DNA of 64,000 nt. It comes from Myxococcales bacterium (GTDB taxonomy: Bacteria; Myxococcota_A; Polyangia; Haliangiales; Haliangiaceae). The DNA is taken from the NCBI GenBank assembly GCA_016720595.1, contig JADKKI010000009.1, positions 1 through 64,000 of the forward strand, read 5' to 3'. Below the pieces are notes generated by a model. It was not told the origin of the DNA and made no database searches. It was given only the letters and a program-made list of their open reading frames with translations. The translations under genes and the position numbers were made by a program. Below are positions 43,082 to 52,600 of the stretch, in pieces. How positions within the stretch are numbered: position 1 is the stretch's first letter; every line of letters starts with the position of its first letter.

Positions 43082-43777
43082 CTACGCAGCGAGGTGGCGC
43101 GGCTGAGCCTGCGCGTCATCGACCACGACGAGCGCGCCCTCCGGCAGCTCCTGCCACGGCTCGGCGGTGAGCTGCTCGCTCGCGATCACCACCGCGCTCG
43201 CGCGCACGAGGACGAACAGCGAGCGTCCGAGGCGATGCGCGTACAGGCGCGCGCCGCAGGACAGGAGGAAGCTCGCCGAGCCGATCTCGCCGAGCGCGTG
43301 AAGATCGTGCACCGCGGCCGAGACGCCGCGCTCCACATCGCCCGCGTCATCGATGCGGGTCATGATGAACGCGAACAGGCGCTCGCTGTCGGTATCGCCC
43401 TCGATCTGGGCGAGCCGTGCCGGCGAGCACCGTGCGGCGAGGGACGGGACGTCCTTGATCGTCCCGTTGTGGGCGAACACGAACGCGCCCCGGCGGAACG
43501 GATGCGTGTTCGCGAGCGAGGTGGCACCCACCGTCTTCTGCCGCACATGCGCGACGAGGAGCCGCGCGGCCACGCCTTCGGCGAGCTCGCCATAGCGCGC
43601 ACAGTCGGCCGCGCACGCGGTGCTGCGGTGGACGATCCATTCGTTCGCGCTGTGGATCGCCACGCCCCAGCCATCGGGGTGTTCGCGACTGAGCGCGCGC
43701 AAGCTGCGAGGCGCATCGCGCAAGAGCTCGCGCGTGGCGATCGGCTCCACGGCGACGACTCCGAACATCCGACACAT
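43082..43777 (-). CDS. Class II glutamine amidotransferase, YafJ/EgtC-like (231 aa)
   Basis: ATG 43777 places MCRMFG at the N-terminus with Cys2 as the Ntn nucleophile after Met removal; this decides the start against the long upstream frame. Further family blocks: HPDGWGVAIHSANEW, LLVAHVRQKTVGATSLANTH, PFRRGAFVFAHNGTIKD, EGDTDSERLFAFIMTRI and a terminal VVVDDAQ. These enzymes hydrolyse gamma-glutamyl amides; EgtC acts in ergothioneine synthesis, but no egt genes are here and the specificity is open. Confidence 0.88.
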   Translation of the reverse strand: MCRMFGVVAVEPIATRELLRDAPRSLRALSREHPDGWGVAIHSANEWIVHRSTACAADCARYGELAEGVAARLLVAHVRQKTVGATSLANTHPFRRGAFVFAHNGTIKDVPSLAARCSPARLAQIEGDTDSERLFAFIMTRIDDAGDVERGVSAAVHDLHALGEIGSASFLLSCGARLYAHRLGRSLFVLVRASAVVIASEQLTAEPWQELPEGALVVVDDAQAQPRHLAA

Positions 43778-43825
43778 CTCCACGAGTGTAGGGGCGCGAT
43801 CGGCGCGTGCAATGTTTCGGCACGC

Positions 43826-44005
43826 GTGCGAGTTATTCCTGTGGTCGCGCCGCTGCCGTTCCCCGAGAGTCTGTGCCATCGCTGCGCGCACCTGCGGGTC
43901 GTGGAGAGCGGGAAGGGCTCGGTGTTCCTGATGTGCCAGGAGCCCTCCCTGCCGAAGTACGGCCCGCAACCGGTGCGCGCCTGCCGGGCGTTCTCCGCGA
44001 AGTGA
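43826..44005 (+). CDS. Small four-cysteine zinc-ribbon-like protein (59 aa)
   Basis: GTG 43826 gives VRVIPVVAPLPFPESLCHRC and later FLMCQEPSLPKYGPQPVRAC, ending RAFSAK. The CxxC plus two spaced cysteines could bind one zinc. Proteins of this size with PLPFPESLCHRCAH and a KYxPQPVxxC ending recur in myxobacteria without assigned role. It lies 85 bases upstream of minC on the same strand; linkage to division is unproven. Confidence 0.6.
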   Translation: MRVIPVVAPLPFPESLCHRCAHLRVVESGKGSVFLMCQEPSLPKYGPQPVRACRAFSAK

Positions 44006-44025
44006 TCTCGGGAGATCGATTTCTC

Positions 44026-44051
44026 GGGCAACACCTGAAGAAAAGTTGCCC
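44026..44051 (+). promoter_or_regulatory. Hairpin in the minC leader
   Basis: GGGCAAC (44026-44032) and GTTGCCC (44045-44051) form a perfect 7-bp stem with an A-rich 12-base loop (ACCTGAAGAAAA), 40 bases before the minC ATG. It could be a terminator of the small upstream gene or a leader element. Confidence 0.4.
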
Positions 44052-44090
44052 GCTGTGGCCCGCCCGGCTTACGGATTTCATGGGCACCCT

Positions 44091-45113
44091 ATGGACGCAG
44101 CGAACGCCGTCTCCAACGACAACGAGGATCTCCGTCCTCCCGCGGTCCTCCGCGGCACCTCCAAAGGGCTGGAGATCCATGTCGTCGGCTCGGCCGGCGT
44201 CGATGCGATCGTCGCGTCGGTGACCAAGCGCCTGGACGAGGCCCCCGGCTTCTTCCGGGGCTCCGATGTCCGGATCAAGGTCGAGGACGGGCCCCTGCCG
44301 GCCGGCTGCCTCGGGCGCCTGGACGAGCTCGCGGTCCGGTTCGAGCTACGGATCGTCGAGGTCGGAGCGCCCAAGCGCGAGAAGCTGATCCAGAGCGTCG
44401 ATGCCGATGCCGTCCCGCAGCCGAACCTGGCGGCGGGCTCCGCGCCCTCGCCGGTGACGCCCCTGCTCGCGGACGATGAGGCTGTCGAGGCTGTCGAGGC
44501 TGTCGAGGAGATCGAGGTGTTCGAGGAGGCTCCGACGGGGCTGTCCGCGAACCCGCTCGCCGCGCTCCCGCCGCTGCCCGCTCTGGACGATGCCACCGTG
44601 ACCGCGGAGCCCGTGATGCTGGCGGACTCCGAGCTCAGCGAGCTGGCGCTGGCCCTCACCGCGAGCCCGGCGATCAGCTTCGACGAGCCCACCCAGACGG
44701 CCGCGCCGATCGCGCTGGCCTCCACGGCGCTCGAGCAGATCGTCGCGCCCGACACCACCAACGGCACCCGGCTCGTCGTCGGGCCGGTGCGGTCCGGCGT
44801 GATCCTCGAGCACCACGGTCACCTGATCGTGTTCGGAGACGTCAACCCGGGCGCCGAGATCCGCGCGCAGGGCAACATCGTCGTGCTCGGGCGCCTGCGG
44901 GGCACCGCCCACGCCGGGATCGGGCAGGACGTCGGCTTCATCCTCGCACTGCGGCTCGAGCCGCAGCAGCTGCGCGTTGGCCGCAAGGTCGCGCGCGCAG
45001 CAGACAGTGACACGCCGGCCTCCGAGGCCGAGATCGCCTACTGCACGGGCGATCAGATCGTCGTCGAGCGCTACTCGGGCAAGTTGCCGCGCAACCTCGC
45101 CACAAGCATCTAA
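44091..45113 (+). CDS. minC: Septum site-determining protein MinC (340 aa)
   Basis: Inhibitor of FtsZ assembly, recruited to the membrane by MinD. ATG 44091. The N-terminal domain (residues 20-110: GTSKGLEIHVVGSAG, FRGSDVRIKVEDGPLPAGCL, FELRIVEVGAPKREKL) and the C-terminal beta-helix domain (residues 235-340: TTNGTRLVVGPVRSGVILEH, HGHLIVFGDVNPGAEIRAQG, NIVVLGRLRGTAHAGIGQD) are both conserved. Between them is an unusually long acidic linker of about 120 residues with a VEAVEAVEE repeat (near 44480-44515). The stop is followed 9 bases later by minD after a strong ribosome site (AAAGGAG). Confidence 0.93.
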   Translation: MDAANAVSNDNEDLRPPAVLRGTSKGLEIHVVGSAGVDAIVASVTKRLDEAPGFFRGSDVRIKVEDGPLPAGCLGRLDELAVRFELRIVEVGAPKREKLIQSVDADAVPQPNLAAGSAPSPVTPLLADDEAVEAVEAVEEIEVFEEAPTGLSANPLAALPPLPALDDATVTAEPVMLADSELSELALALTASPAISFDEPTQTAAPIALASTALEQIVAPDTTNGTRLVVGPVRSGVILEHHGHLIVFGDVNPGAEIRAQGNIVVLGRLRGTAHAGIGQDVGFILALRLEPQQLRVGRKVARAADSDTPASEAEIAYCTGDQIVVERYSGKLPRNLATSI

Positions 45114-45122
45114 AGGAGTCCC

Positions 45123-45917
45123 ATGGGTCGAGCAATCGTCATCACTTCCGGCAAGGGCGGGGTCGGAAAGACCACCACCACTGCCAATCTCGGAGCCGCT
45201 CTCGCACAGCTCGGTCACTCGGTCGTGCTCGTGGATGCGGACATCGGGCTGCGCAACCTCGACGTCGTGATGGGCCTCGAGAATCGCATCGTCTACCACG
45301 TGGTCGATGCGATCCGCGGCAAGTGCACGCTCGCGAAGGCGCTGATCAAGGATCGCCGCATGGACAACCTGTGGCTCCTGCCCGCGTCGCAGACCGACGA
45401 CAAGGACGCCGTCACGCCCGAGGACATGCGCAGCCTCGTGTTCGAGCTCAAGTCGACCCACGACTTCGTCTTGATCGACTGCCCGGCCGGCATCGAGCAG
45501 GGCTTCAAGAACGCGATCGCCGGTGCCGACGAGGCCGTGGTCGTCGCCACCCCCGAGGTCTCGTCGATCCGCGATGCGGACCGCGTGGTGGGCCTGCTCG
45601 CCGCGGCCGACGTCCCGGCGCGCCTGGTGGTCAACCGGATCTCCGCGAACCTCGTGAAGCGTGGCGACATGCTGTCGCAGTCCGACGTGATCGAGATCCT
45701 CGCACTCGAGATGCTCGGCGCGATCCCGCTCGATGACGAGGTGATCGCCACCACGAACAAGGGTGTCCCCGCGGTGCTCGAGGGCAAGTCGCTCGCGGCC
45801 AAGGAGTTCATCCGCATCGCGAAGCGCCTCGCCGGTCACGAGGTCGAGGACAAGACCCCGGTCGGCTTCTTCACCCGTATCGGTCGCGCGCTTGGCCTTT
45901 CGGCCACGCCGGCGTGA
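45123..45917 (+). CDS. minD: Septum site-determining ATPase MinD (264 aa)
   Basis: ParA/MinD-type P-loop ATPase that dimerises on the membrane and binds MinC and MinE. Deviant Walker A SGKGGVGKTT (residues 9-18), LVDADIGLRNLDVVMGLENR, FVLIDCPAGIEQGF, ATPEVSSIRDADRVVGLL and GAIPLDDEV are textbook MinD. The C-terminal end (GFFTRIGRALGLSATPA) can form the amphipathic membrane-targeting helix. Second gene of minCDE. Confidence 0.97.
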   Translation: MGRAIVITSGKGGVGKTTTTANLGAALAQLGHSVVLVDADIGLRNLDVVMGLENRIVYHVVDAIRGKCTLAKALIKDRRMDNLWLLPASQTDDKDAVTPEDMRSLVFELKSTHDFVLIDCPAGIEQGFKNAIAGADEAVVVATPEVSSIRDADRVVGLLAAADVPARLVVNRISANLVKRGDMLSQSDVIEILALEMLGAIPLDDEVIATTNKGVPAVLEGKSLAAKEFIRIAKRLAGHEVEDKTPVGFFTRIGRALGLSATPA

Positions 45918-45928
45918 GGAGTCGATTC

Positions 45929-46183
45929 ATGTGGAATGGAATCAAGAGCCTGTTTTCGGGTAAGTCGAGCCGCGATGTCGCGAAGGGTCGGCTGCACCTC
46001 GTGCTCGCGCATGATCGCTCCGGTCTCGAAGGTGGGCGTCTCCAGGAGATGCGCGCCGAGATCGCCGCGGTGATCGCGAAGTACGTGCCGATCGATGCAG
46101 ATGCCGTCGAGATCCAGATCGAGACCCGCGGCCGGCTGGCCGAGCTGACGGTGTCGAGCGCGATCCAGCCGCGCAACGTCTGA
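45929..46183 (+). CDS. minE: Cell division topological specificity factor MinE (84 aa)
   Basis: Stimulates MinD ATPase and drives pole-to-pole patterning. ATG 45929 is chosen because AGGAG lies seven bases upstream; GTG 45914, overlapping the minD stop, would add five residues. Sequence AKGRLHLVLAHDRSGL, EMRAEIAAVIAKYVPID and VEIQIETRGRLAELTVSSAI fits the anti-MinCD helix/strand and the dimer domain. Normal length. Completes an intact minCDE operon, followed by a convergent gene. Confidence 0.93.
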   Translation: MWNGIKSLFSGKSSRDVAKGRLHLVLAHDRSGLEGGRLQEMRAEIAAVIAKYVPIDADAVEIQIETRGRLAELTVSSAIQPRNV

Positions 46184-46192
46184 TCTCGCTCC

Positions 46193-47038
46193 TCAGTGGA
46201 GCAAGAACCACTTCACGCCGGCCGTCACCTCGAGGTGGAAGTGGTTGTGATGCGGGCGGTTGAAGTTCGGCGTGAGCATCACGTTGAACACGTGCAGCGC
46301 CGCGGCGTCGCACAGGATCGCGCGTAGCTCGAGTGCGTCCGGCGTGGCCGGGCGTGGCTTCGCGTCCTCGCCGCAGGTCTTGGCGCCGATCCGGCCGTGG
46401 AAGTCGCGATCCACGTCGAGGGTCTTGCCATCGGACTTGGTGAACCGCCCGGCATCGAGGGCGAGGGCGCCGGCGTGCCGCGAGGCCTCCTTGTCCTCGG
46501 GCCACGACTTCGCCGGCGGACGCCACATCGAATAGTGCCGGACCTGCACGATGTCGTGCGCCTCGAGGATCTTCGAGAAGTCATCCATCGCGAGGATCAA
46601 GCGGCAATCGCCCACCTCGTACGGGCTGGTCTGGCGGCGCGCCTCGGTCTCGTCGGTGCGGAACTCCACACCATGCAACTTCTCGGTGAGCCGCACCGGT
46701 GCGCGCACGCCTCGCGAGGTGGGCTCGCGGGTGAACCCGATCGCGCGCGTCGTCAGCTCGGCCTCGCACTCATCCTGCGTCATCTGACCGTACTGCCACG
46801 CCGGCGTGGTGGTGGCGTCGGTGACCTTGCCGTAGCGCGAGGGTCCAGAGCGGCTGGTACGCTTCTTCTTCTTCTTGCCCTTGCTCGCCTTGTTCGTCTT
46901 GCGGGTCTTACCCGGGGGCTTGGCGCTCGTCGTTGCTTCGGCCGGGGGCGCGCCGCTCGGCGCCGGCGGCGTCGTCGCCACCTCGGCGAGGCTGGTCCCC
47001 CCGAACAGGGCGACCGCGAGGAGCACAGGCCAACGCAC
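46193..47038 (-). CDS. Extensin-like C-terminal domain protein, M15-related (281 aa)
   Basis: Signal peptide (VLLAVALFGGTSLAEVA), then a Pro/Ala and Lys-rich linker (KASKGKKKKKRT), probably binding an anionic surface. The C-terminal 170 residues match the extensin-like/DUF882-type fold related to M15 D-Ala-D-Ala peptidases: SPYEVGDCRLILAMDDFSKI, VRHYSMWRPPAKSW, HAGALALDAGRFTKSDGKTL (H...D zinc pair) and NRPHHNHFHLEV. The HxxHFH ending keeps a zinc-ligand His. Likely a periplasmic wall-active protein; activity of the family is largely untested. Confidence 0.82.
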   Translation of the reverse strand: MRWPVLLAVALFGGTSLAEVATTPPAPSGAPPAEATTSAKPPGKTRKTNKASKGKKKKKRTSRSGPSRYGKVTDATTTPAWQYGQMTQDECEAELTTRAIGFTREPTSRGVRAPVRLTEKLHGVEFRTDETEARRQTSPYEVGDCRLILAMDDFSKILEAHDIVQVRHYSMWRPPAKSWPEDKEASRHAGALALDAGRFTKSDGKTLDVDRDFHGRIGAKTCGEDAKPRPATPDALELRAILCDAAALHVFNVMLTPNFNRPHHNHFHLEVTAGVKWFLLH

Positions 47039-47119
47039 GGCGTGAACCTATCAGAGTCCTCGCCGCACAACCCCGCAAAGTTCTCCCAGCGACTCCCGTG
47101 CATCGCGTACGCTGGAGGG

Positions 47120-48625
47120 ATGCAGGGCGGTAACGTGCGAGCACTTGCCTGCGTGCTCCTGGCCGCGTGTGGCCGAGTCGGCTTCGATCCCACGACGAGC
47201 AGCAGCGTCGATGCGTCGGAGAGCGGTGCGGCGCTCAGCTACTCCAGCGATGACGTGAACGCCGTGCTCGACATCACGAGTGTGTCCTTGGTCCCGACCT
47301 CGACGGGCACGCACACCTACTCCGTCGCGCCCGCCCTACCGTCCGGGCTCGCGCTCGATCCCGACACCGGCGTGATCTCCGGCATACCGACGGCCGTCGC
47401 GGACGCCGTGAACTTCACGGTCTCGGCGCGCACGCCCTCGGGGGCCTTGGCCACCGCGTCGTTCGTGCTGACGGTGCTCCCGGGCTGGGTGGTCGATACC
47501 ACCGCCGAGGGGATGGATGATGATGCGGGCGTCGATGCACGCTGCTTCTCCACGGTCGCGGGTGGATGCTCGCTGCGCGCCGCGCTGAAGTCGGCGAATC
47601 AGCGGCCAGCGAAGCAGCTGATCCTCCTCGACGCCGCGACCTATCGCATGAGCTCGAGCCTCGATCCGGTGGGTACGGATCTGGTGATCGCGGGCCGTGG
47701 CGTCGCGCTGACGCACGTCCAGCCCGCGACGGCGCATCCCGGCTTCGGCTTCCTGCGGCTGCTCGCGAGCCACGATCTGGGGCTGAAGCAGGTCTCCGTC
47801 GACGACTACGGCTCGATCGATGGAGCCGCGCTGAACATCGGGGCCGGGACGGCGCAGATCGATGCGTGCGCGTTCTCGCGCAACGTGTCCAACGGCTCTG
47901 GCGGCGTGCTGTTCGCACACGACGGCGCCCAGGTGACGATCCGGCGCTCGACGTTCACCGCGAACGTCTCGTACGGTGGGTGTTGCAGTGGATGGGGTGG
48001 CGTGATCGATGGGGAGGGCGCAGGGACCACGATCGTCGTCGAGCAGAGTACGGCCACGCGCAACGAGTCTGCGTGGGGCTCGTTCGCACACATCACCACG
48101 GGGACGACCTTGCGCCTCGAGAACTCCACGCTCTACGACAATCTCTCGACGATCGCGGGCACCCTCGCGACACCGGGCGGAACGTACACGCTCGTCAACG
48201 ACACGATCGTGAACAACCGCAATACGAACTCCACGCCGGAGTCCGCGGGCCTCTACCTGTACAGCGCGCCATGCCACTACACGGTGGCGAACACGATCGT
48301 CGCGTTCAACACCGACGTGAACGGCGCCCCGTATGACTGCGATCGCCGCGACCTCTCGACCTCGCTGACCTCGAACGGCGGCAACGTGTTCGGCGACGAT
48401 GCGCACAACTGCGCGGCGTACTTCATCGCCACCGGAGACCGGCTGATGACCGATCCCCAGCTCGTGCCCGGCGGCCCTGGCCCCCACGGCGGCGCTACCG
48501 AGACCATCCTCCCGACCTCGACGTCGACGGTGCTCGGGGCGGGACGGAGCTGCCCGGCGATCGATCAGCGCGGTGTGCCGCGTGACCTGGCGATCTGCGA
48601 TGTCGGCGCAGTCGAGCTGCCCTGA
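47120..48625 (+). CDS. Lipoprotein with Ig-like (He_PIG) and right-handed beta-helix domains (501 aa)
   Basis: ATG 47120 (GAGGG close upstream) gives VRALACVLLAACGRVGFDP, lipobox L-A-A-C. Residues 38-120 are a putative-Ig/cadherin-like module (HTYSVAPALPSGLALDPDTG, VISGIPTAVADAVNFTVSA). A CSLREA-like start (GGCSLRAALKSAN) opens a parallel beta-helix of about 330 residues (ITRS-type rungs such as AQVTIRRSTFTANVS, TTIVVEQSTATRNES, TTLRLENSTLYDNLS, YTLVNDTIVNNRNT), and the protein ends PAIDQRGVPRDLAICDVGAV, a signature of this surface class. Probably polysaccharide-binding or adhesive. Confidence 0.82.
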   Translation: MQGGNVRALACVLLAACGRVGFDPTTSSSVDASESGAALSYSSDDVNAVLDITSVSLVPTSTGTHTYSVAPALPSGLALDPDTGVISGIPTAVADAVNFTVSARTPSGALATASFVLTVLPGWVVDTTAEGMDDDAGVDARCFSTVAGGCSLRAALKSANQRPAKQLILLDAATYRMSSSLDPVGTDLVIAGRGVALTHVQPATAHPGFGFLRLLASHDLGLKQVSVDDYGSIDGAALNIGAGTAQIDACAFSRNVSNGSGGVLFAHDGAQVTIRRSTFTANVSYGGCCSGWGGVIDGEGAGTTIVVEQSTATRNESAWGSFAHITTGTTLRLENSTLYDNLSTIAGTLATPGGTYTLVNDTIVNNRNTNSTPESAGLYLYSAPCHYTVANTIVAFNTDVNGAPYDCDRRDLSTSLTSNGGNVFGDDAHNCAAYFIATGDRLMTDPQLVPGGPGPHGGATETILPTSTSTVLGAGRSCPAIDQRGVPRDLAICDVGAVELP

Positions 48626-48715
48626 CCGCTCGTCCGACGACGATACTTGTTGCCATCTGGCTCGCGCGCGTCGAAATCGCGTGACGGTGGTGTCTCGATC
48701 TCGCTAGATGAGCAG

Positions 48716-49660
48716 ATGGAGTCACGGCCCTCGTTGACGGAGATCCTGGGTGTCTCGCCGTGGCGTACGCGCCTGCGGGAGACGGGGCTCGCGCTCCGTG
48801 GGGACCCGCACACACCGCCGTCACGGTTCGGGCTGTCGAGCCTCGCGATCCTCGAGCCGGCGCTCAGCTTCCAGCTGTGGCGCGGCCACCGGCCCTATGG
48901 CCGGCTCGTGACGATGTACAACCTGTTCAATCACAGCCAGACGCCGGAGCGCGATGGCTGGAGCGTGCGCAAGCGACACGTCGTGGACTTCCGCGGCCGC
49001 ACGCGGACGTACGACAGCCACAACGGCACGGACTTCGCCACGCCGCCAGGCACCGTGGTGGTCGCGCCCGCAGCGGGGCGCGTCGCGGTGGTGCGGAGCG
49101 AGTTCAACCGCGGGGGCCTCAAGATCATGATCGATCATGGCGAGGGTCTGTGCACCACCTCGGGGCACCTCGCGCGCAGCCTGGTGCGGGTGGGTGATGA
49201 GGTCTCGCGCGGTCAGGCGATCGCACTGTCGGGGGCCTCGGGCCTGAACTTCCTCAGCTCGCTCCTCGCAGATCCGCCGCACGTCCACTTCAACGTCTGG
49301 CTGAACGGCGTGCCGGTGGACCCCTTCGCGCGTGCAGGCGAGGTCCCGATCTGGCTCGCGGGGAACACGCCCGAGCCGAACGACGAGCTGTTCGATGATG
49401 GCGCCCCGGACTCCGACTTCGACGACGCCAAGATCTCCGCCTGGATCGCCGCGTGCGTGGACCCTTCGCTCACCGCGCGGCTCACCGCGATCGCGGATCC
49501 GTGGCTGCGCGCGTGCGAGACGATGTTCGCCGCGAACTACTACCCCACCAGGTTCTCGCGTCGCGAGCACCCGTGCCGGTCCGTGCATCCACGACTGCCC
49601 CGCCTCGATCTGCCGTTCTCCTCGGCGGACTACGATGGCGTGGTGTTCCCGGACGAGTAG
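48716..49660 (+). CDS. M23 (LytM-type) peptidase-domain protein (314 aa)
   Basis: ATG 48716 (MESRPSLTEILGV); an ATG at 48647 is in frame but less likely. The M23 zinc motifs are intact: SHNGTDFATPPGTVVVAPA (H...D), GHLARSLVRVGDEVSRGQAI and DPPHVHFNVWLNG (H-x-H). No signal peptide or transmembrane segment is seen, odd for a wall endopeptidase, so it may be cytoplasmic, released by lysis, or act on another glycine-rich substrate. The C-terminal 100 residues are unassigned. Its stop lies immediately next to the stop of the TPR gene on the other strand. Confidence 0.87.
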   Translation: MESRPSLTEILGVSPWRTRLRETGLALRGDPHTPPSRFGLSSLAILEPALSFQLWRGHRPYGRLVTMYNLFNHSQTPERDGWSVRKRHVVDFRGRTRTYDSHNGTDFATPPGTVVVAPAAGRVAVVRSEFNRGGLKIMIDHGEGLCTTSGHLARSLVRVGDEVSRGQAIALSGASGLNFLSSLLADPPHVHFNVWLNGVPVDPFARAGEVPIWLAGNTPEPNDELFDDGAPDSDFDDAKISAWIAACVDPSLTARLTAIADPWLRACETMFAANYYPTRFSRREHPCRSVHPRLPRLDLPFSSADYDGVVFPDE

Positions 49661-52600
49661 TCAGCGCTCGCGCGGAAACGGATTGGTGTCGTCATCGGCG
49701 CCACGGGCGCGCAGCTTCTTGCGCGCGGCGAGATACCGCTGCGACGAGGCGAGACGCACGAGGTGGGGCGCGACGCTCGGGCCGCCGGCGAGGCGGAGGG
49801 CCACGCCGACGTCGTCGCAGACGAGCAGGCCTGCTCGATCTGCGGCGCGGTGACATGCCGCCACGTAGGCCTCGGGATCGAGACGGGTGGGGTCGAGCTG
49901 GGCGAGCTTCTCGGTCATCCTCTGGCGCAGCGCCACCGAGAGCTTCGAGCGCAGGCGCTCGGCCTCACCGGCGATGTCGCGATCCACAGGCTGACCGGCG
50001 GCCTGATCGCTCGGCGGGCCGAACGCACGCCGCAGGCCGGCGATCAGGCGCGCGAAGCTCGCGGTGTCGCTGCCCCCCGCGAAGATCCGGCGAGGGCGCG
50101 AGAGCTCGACGATCCGGCCAAGCTCGAACCGAAGCGCGGCGTCGCCCGCGAGATCGATCTCGCTGCGCGAGCCCGCGCGGACCGCGGCGAGGCGCGGACC
50201 GATCACCACGACGGGTGGATGGGCGAGCAGCAGCGTGACATCGCGTGCCTCCCGGCGGGTGCTCGCATGCAGCAGGGTTGGCGGACCGCCGAGCGCCTTG
50301 ACCAGCTGCGGATAGACGGCGGCGGTCGCGGCGTCGCTGGACGCGGGGAGCCGCTTCGCATCCATCAGATCGGCCTCGACCAGCGCCGCGTTCGCACTCG
50401 GGCACAGGATCGAGGCGGCCTCCGCGAGGAGGTCCATGAGCTCGCCGATCGGCGCATCGTCGGGGTCGTCGATCAGCTCGCGCCGATCTTCGGCATCGAG
50501 CGCTGCGGAGTAACCCTCGTCGGAGGCCATGACGCGAGGCGGGTTGCTCTCGAGGAACGCCTCGTCCTCGGGCGTGAGCCGCGCACCGAGGGCACGCGCG
50601 AGGTCGAAGGCGGCGCGCGCATCTTCCACGTGATCGGTGCGCGAGAGGTTGCGTGCCCACGCGATCACGTCGAACGGATCTTGCGCCGCTTCGACGAGCG
50701 CGATCAGCGCGGAGTGCTGCGGACGGCCCGTGGAGGAGGCGAGCTCGACCAGACCGCGGCGCGCGGCGAGGGCGCCATCGGACTCCGGTGCCACGTTCAC
50801 GGCACGGCGATATGCCTCGAGCGCGGCGTGCTCGTTCCCGAGATCACGCTCCGCATCACCGAGCCTGCGCCACAGGTTCGCCCGTCGCGGATCCTGATCT
50901 CCTCGATCACCGGCGCCGTCCCATGCCGCGAGCGTGGGGCGCAACCAGCCCGCCACCCGTGCCGGGTCCCCGGCCGCCACCGCCACCGCCGTGGCACACG
51001 CCACGGTACCTGGATCGCGTGGATGCTTCGCCATCAGCTCGATGGCGAGCGCACTGGCGCGTGCAAGCTCTCCGCCGGCGACGAACGCCTCGGCGGCCTC
51101 CTCGGACAGCTCCTTGCTCCTCCGCGGCTCCGTCTGCAGGGCAGCGAGGTGCAGGCAGGTCTCCCCCCGCTCGCGCGTGGCACCGCGCTTGCGCTGGAGC
51201 GCGAGCAGCTTGTCGAGCACGGTCGAACTACCTGCGGCAGCGACCTGCGTCCAGCATCGCTCCGCGCGGGCTGGATCTCCGAGCACGTCGAGCGCCATGT
51301 CGCCGAGCGCATCGAACAGGCGCAGCCGATCCTTCGGCGTCGTGGTCGCGAACGCCTCGCGCTCGAGGCACGCCGCGGCCCGCTCCAGATCACCCTTCTC
51401 GATCGCGACCTCGGCCAGCGCGTGCCATGCCGGGCCGCAGCCCGGGTCGAGACGCACCGCCGCCTCGTGGTGGGCGAGCGCGTTCGTAGGGCGCAGGGCG
51501 CGGGCCTCGGCCTGCGCGGCATGGACGAGCCCGAGCGCGACGGCGGACGCGTGCCGCGGCGCCTCGGGGTGCTCTGCGAGTGCGCCGAGGTGGAGCGACG
51601 CCTGACGCCATAGCTTGCGCTGGAAGCAGCTCTCACCGAGCGCGAGCGTGATCGCGAGCGAGCGTCGATCGAGGCGATGCGCCTCGTGGAGCAGCTGATG
51701 GCTCTCGTCCGCATCACCGAGCGCGGCCATCACCAGCGCGAAGCGATGGACGAGCGGCGCGAGCTTCTCGCCGGGCGTGGTCTCGGGAGCCGCCGCGAGG
51801 GTGTCGCGCAGGTGCTCCGCGGCGGCATCGAGCTTGCCCGCGCCGGCGAGGATCTCGGCGAGAGCGAGGTGGGCGCCGAGGTGCTGCGGCTGCGATGTCA
51901 GGAGGCCGCGCAGCCTGCGCTCGGCGCCGCCGGGATCGCCATCGGCGGCCTCCGCGGTGGCGCGCTCGACGGCGAGAGCGGTCCGCGCCTCGTCGAGCTC
52001 GATGCGCAGCTGATCGTCCTCGGGTGCGAGCTCGGTGGCGCGCTCGAACGCACGTACCGCTGCGCGATGATCGCCGGCCTCGCGCGAGCGCCGTGCCGCG
52101 GCGCCGACGTAGCCCGAGCGATCGGCGGAGTCCGGGAGCGCGGCGGCATAGCGGAGGAGCGCGGCGGCGTGGACGCGCGGATCCGGATCGGTCGCGGCGG
52201 CAGCGGTGATCCGCTCGAGCGCGGGCAGGTACTCGGGGGCGTCCGCCAGCAGCTCCTCGAGTGCAGCCGTGGCGGCGGCCCGATCGTCGCACGCGTCCTC
52301 GAGGATCCCGGCGAGCCGTAGCCGGAGCGCGGCCACATCATCGACGCTCGCACCGCGGTCGATCGCCTCGGTGACGCGCGCGCGCAAGATCTCCGCCGCC
52401 TCTCGACCCTGACCACTGCGAGCGAGCACATCCGCGTAGTCGACGAGCCCGCTGACATCCTCGGGGGCGTGCGTCGAGGCCTGTGCCACGAGCGAGGCGG
52501 CTTGTTGCAGCTCGCCTGCTCGCTCGAGCGCGCGGGCCTGCGAGCGCAGCAGCGCGGCCTTCTCGAGCCCACCGCCCGCACGTGCCGCGCGTTCACCTCG

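Noticed and set aside
49763..51613. 616-codon open frame antisense to the TPR gene
   Set aside because: The TPR frame shows regular helix repeats; the antisense translation shows none.
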